Below, one piece after another: positions 37,801 through 38,754 of a DNA stretch of 38,754 bases. This stretch comes from Geitlerinema sp. P-1104 (GTDB lineage: Bacteria; Cyanobacteriota; Cyanobacteriia; Cyanobacteriales; Geitlerinemataceae): NCBI GenBank assembly GCA_012911965.1, contig SMDP01000006.1, forward strand, positions 1 to 38,754, written 5' to 3'. Each line of letters starts with the position of its first letter. Position 1 is the first letter of the stretch. The notes below the pieces were generated by a model that was not told where the DNA came from, did not search any database, and saw nothing but the letters and a program-made list of their open reading frames with translations. The translations under genes were made by a program, and so were the position numbers.

Positions 37801-38169
37801 ATGATTCCCGGAGAACTATTCCCCCTAGAGGGCGAGATTGAACTCAACGCCGGCCGCCCAACAATGAACGTCACCGTCTCCAACAGTGGCGATCGCCCCG
37901 TCCAGGTTGGCTCACATTTCCACTTTTTTGAAGTCAACGCCGCCCTCAATTTTGACCGCGATAAAACCCGAGGAATGCGTCTCAACATTCCCGCCGGAAC
38001 CGCCGTGCGCTTTGAACCCGGAGACGAGAAAGAGGTGGAGTTAGTCACCCTCGCCGGAACTCGTGAAATCTATGGATTTAATGGCTTGGTTAACGGTTCC
38101 CTAGACAAAAAACCAGAGAAAAGCAAAGACAAGAAAAAAGGCAAAAAAGACAAGAAAAAAAAGAAATAA
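37801..38169 (+). CDS. ureB: Urease beta subunit UreB with lysine-rich tail
   Basis: 122 residues. Structural subunit between UreA and UreC in the (UreABC)3 enzyme. The core is canonical ([19 protein letters not shown], then [18 protein letters not shown] and [29 protein letters not shown]) and ends at about residue 101, where most UreB proteins stop. A 21-residue tail follows that is almost only Lys with some Asp, Ser and Gly (residues 102-122, ending in five Lys). It is AAA/AAG-rich and could arise by slippage. The first codon follows GGAGACCCCCTC. Confidence 0.97.
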   Translation: MIPGELFPLEGEIELNAGRPTMNVTVSNSGDRPVQVGSHFHFFEVNAALNFDRDKTRGMRLNIPAGTAVRFEPGDEKEVELVTLAGTREIYGFNGLVNGSLDKKPEKSKDKKKGKKDKKKKK

Positions 38170-38191
38170 CTCTCTCTTCCGACCTGTCCTC

Positions 38192-38217
38192 GGGCAGCCA
38201 CAAGGGCGTGCCCCTAC
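38192..38217 (+). repeat. Dispersed palindromic repeat, copy C
   Basis: GGGCAGCCACAAGGG followed by CGTGCCCCTAC. It matches copy A at 21 of 26 positions and continues GTTGTTTCTGTTCCCT like copy B. It lies between ureB and ureC. Confidence 0.7.
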
Positions 38218-38227
38218 GTTGTTTCTG

Positions 38228-38253
38228 TTCCCTGTTCCCTGTTCCCTGTTCCC
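38228..38253. repeat. Heptamer array before ureC
   Basis: TTCCCTG three times, then TTCCC, directly after palindrome copy C and 12 bases before the ureC start. Confidence 0.85.
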
Positions 38254-38265
38254 TTCTTTTGCCCC

Positions 38266-38754
38266 ATGCCCTACTTCATGAATCGTCGCGCCTACGCTGA
38301 AACCTTTGGTCCCACTGTGGGCGATCGCCTCCGATTAGCCGATACCGAGTTAATTATTGAAGTTGAACGAGACTTAACCACCTATGGCGACGAAGTCAAA
38401 TTTGGCGGTGGAAAAGTGATTCGAGATGGAATGGGACAATCTCCCATTTCTCGTGAAGATGGAGCAGTTGATGTGGTGATTACCAACGCTCTAATTCTCG
38501 ATTGGTGGGGCATTGTTAAAGCCGATATTGGCATTAAAGACGGTAAAATTTGCAAAATTGGTAAAGCGGGAAATCCTCACATTCAGGATAACGTTGACAT
38601 TATTATTGGTCCTGCTACTGAAGCGATCGCCGCTGAAGGCTGTATCGTCACCGCTGGGGGGATTGACAGTCACATTCACTTTATTTGTCCGCAACAAATT
38701 GAGACGGCGATCGCCTCAGGAATCACCACCATGATTGGCGGCGGAACCGGCCCC
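38266..38754 (+). CDS. ureC: Urease alpha subunit UreC, 5' part (runs off the window)
   Basis: The first 163 residues of the catalytic subunit, which carries the di-nickel centre. The start is [20 protein letters not shown], matching the usual UreC N-terminus; ATG 38266 is preferred over the internal ATG at 38278. The [19 protein letters not shown] and [13 protein letters not shown] blocks are present. The nickel-binding HIH is at residues 136-138 in [14 protein letters not shown]. The frame is still open at the last base. A full UreC is about 570 residues, so roughly 400 more are expected. The gap from ureB is 96 bases and is filled by two repeat elements. Confidence 0.97.
   Translation, partial: MPYFMNRRAYAETFGPTVGDRLRLADTELIIEVERDLTTYGDEVKFGGGKVIRDGMGQSPISREDGAVDVVITNALILDWWGIVKADIGIKDGKICKIGKAGNPHIQDNVDIIIGPATEAIAAEGCIVTAGGIDSHIHFICPQQIETAIASGITTMIGGGTGP

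Overview
The window is a gene-dense piece of a cyanobacterial chromosome. The evidence is the frequent GCGATCGC (HIP1-type) palindromes inside genes, genes for oxygenic photosynthesis (petG, cytM), a CcmM-type carbonic anhydrase carrying a Rubisco small-subunit-like domain, an isoleucyl-tRNA synthetase with the cyanobacterial CAAD membrane domain, and CRISPR-free intergenic DNA rich in short tandem heptamers. A filamentous (Oscillatoriales-like) species is plausible, but the sequence does not prove it.

Layout. 1-3070: a truncated DUF985 cupin gene ending inside a nested inverted repeat, an IS200/IS605-type end remnant, two membrane proteins and a DUF4336 protein. 3224-13374: an orphan CHASE3 chemoreceptor, ileS (with CAAD), clpB (with a long proline-rich tail) and hflX. 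13629-14591: a small TTG-started protein and hisB. 14640-18940: an AT-rich accessory stretch with a tRNA-like remnant, a TPR-sulfotransferase, a small unknown protein, a three-gene operon (ParA-like ATPase, ribbon-helix-helix/coiled-coil protein, Mrr-like nuclease) behind a strong promoter with an overlapping dyad, and an orphan MazE-type antitoxin. 19066-24154: a VOC protein, hisH, rsmD, a single-SSUL CcmM homologue, petG, cytM and a Tat/lipobox solute-binding protein. 24561-27582: a coiled-coil protein, then a compact minus-strand operon crp - DUF2232 - UPF0284 (CobT-like). 27997-34848: a 1519-residue acidic protein with a degenerate Hsp70/actin-like C-terminal domain, a methyltransferase, a polyprenyl-phosphate-type glycosyltransferase and a small coiled-coil protein. 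34930-38754: tRNA-Gln(UUG), then the urease cluster ureF-ureG-ureD-ureA-ureB-ureC; ureC runs off the end.

How the genes work together. The urease cluster makes a complete structural enzyme (UreA, UreB, UreC) plus accessory proteins UreD, UreF and UreG; ureE is not in view. PetG and CytM belong to photosynthetic/respiratory electron transport. HisB and HisH are dispersed histidine biosynthesis genes. The best candidate for an undescribed system is the ParA-like / RHH / Mrr-like operon at 16538-18420. Next most interesting are the single-SSUL CcmM homologue and the acidic ASKHA-like giant.

Composite repeats (a GGGCGACCAC...GCCCCTAC palindrome and CAGGGAA/TTCCCTG heptamer arrays) sit directly at gene ends and starts. 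Read through, they give false N-terminal extensions to hflX, rsmD and ureD. Starts given here were chosen to exclude them.
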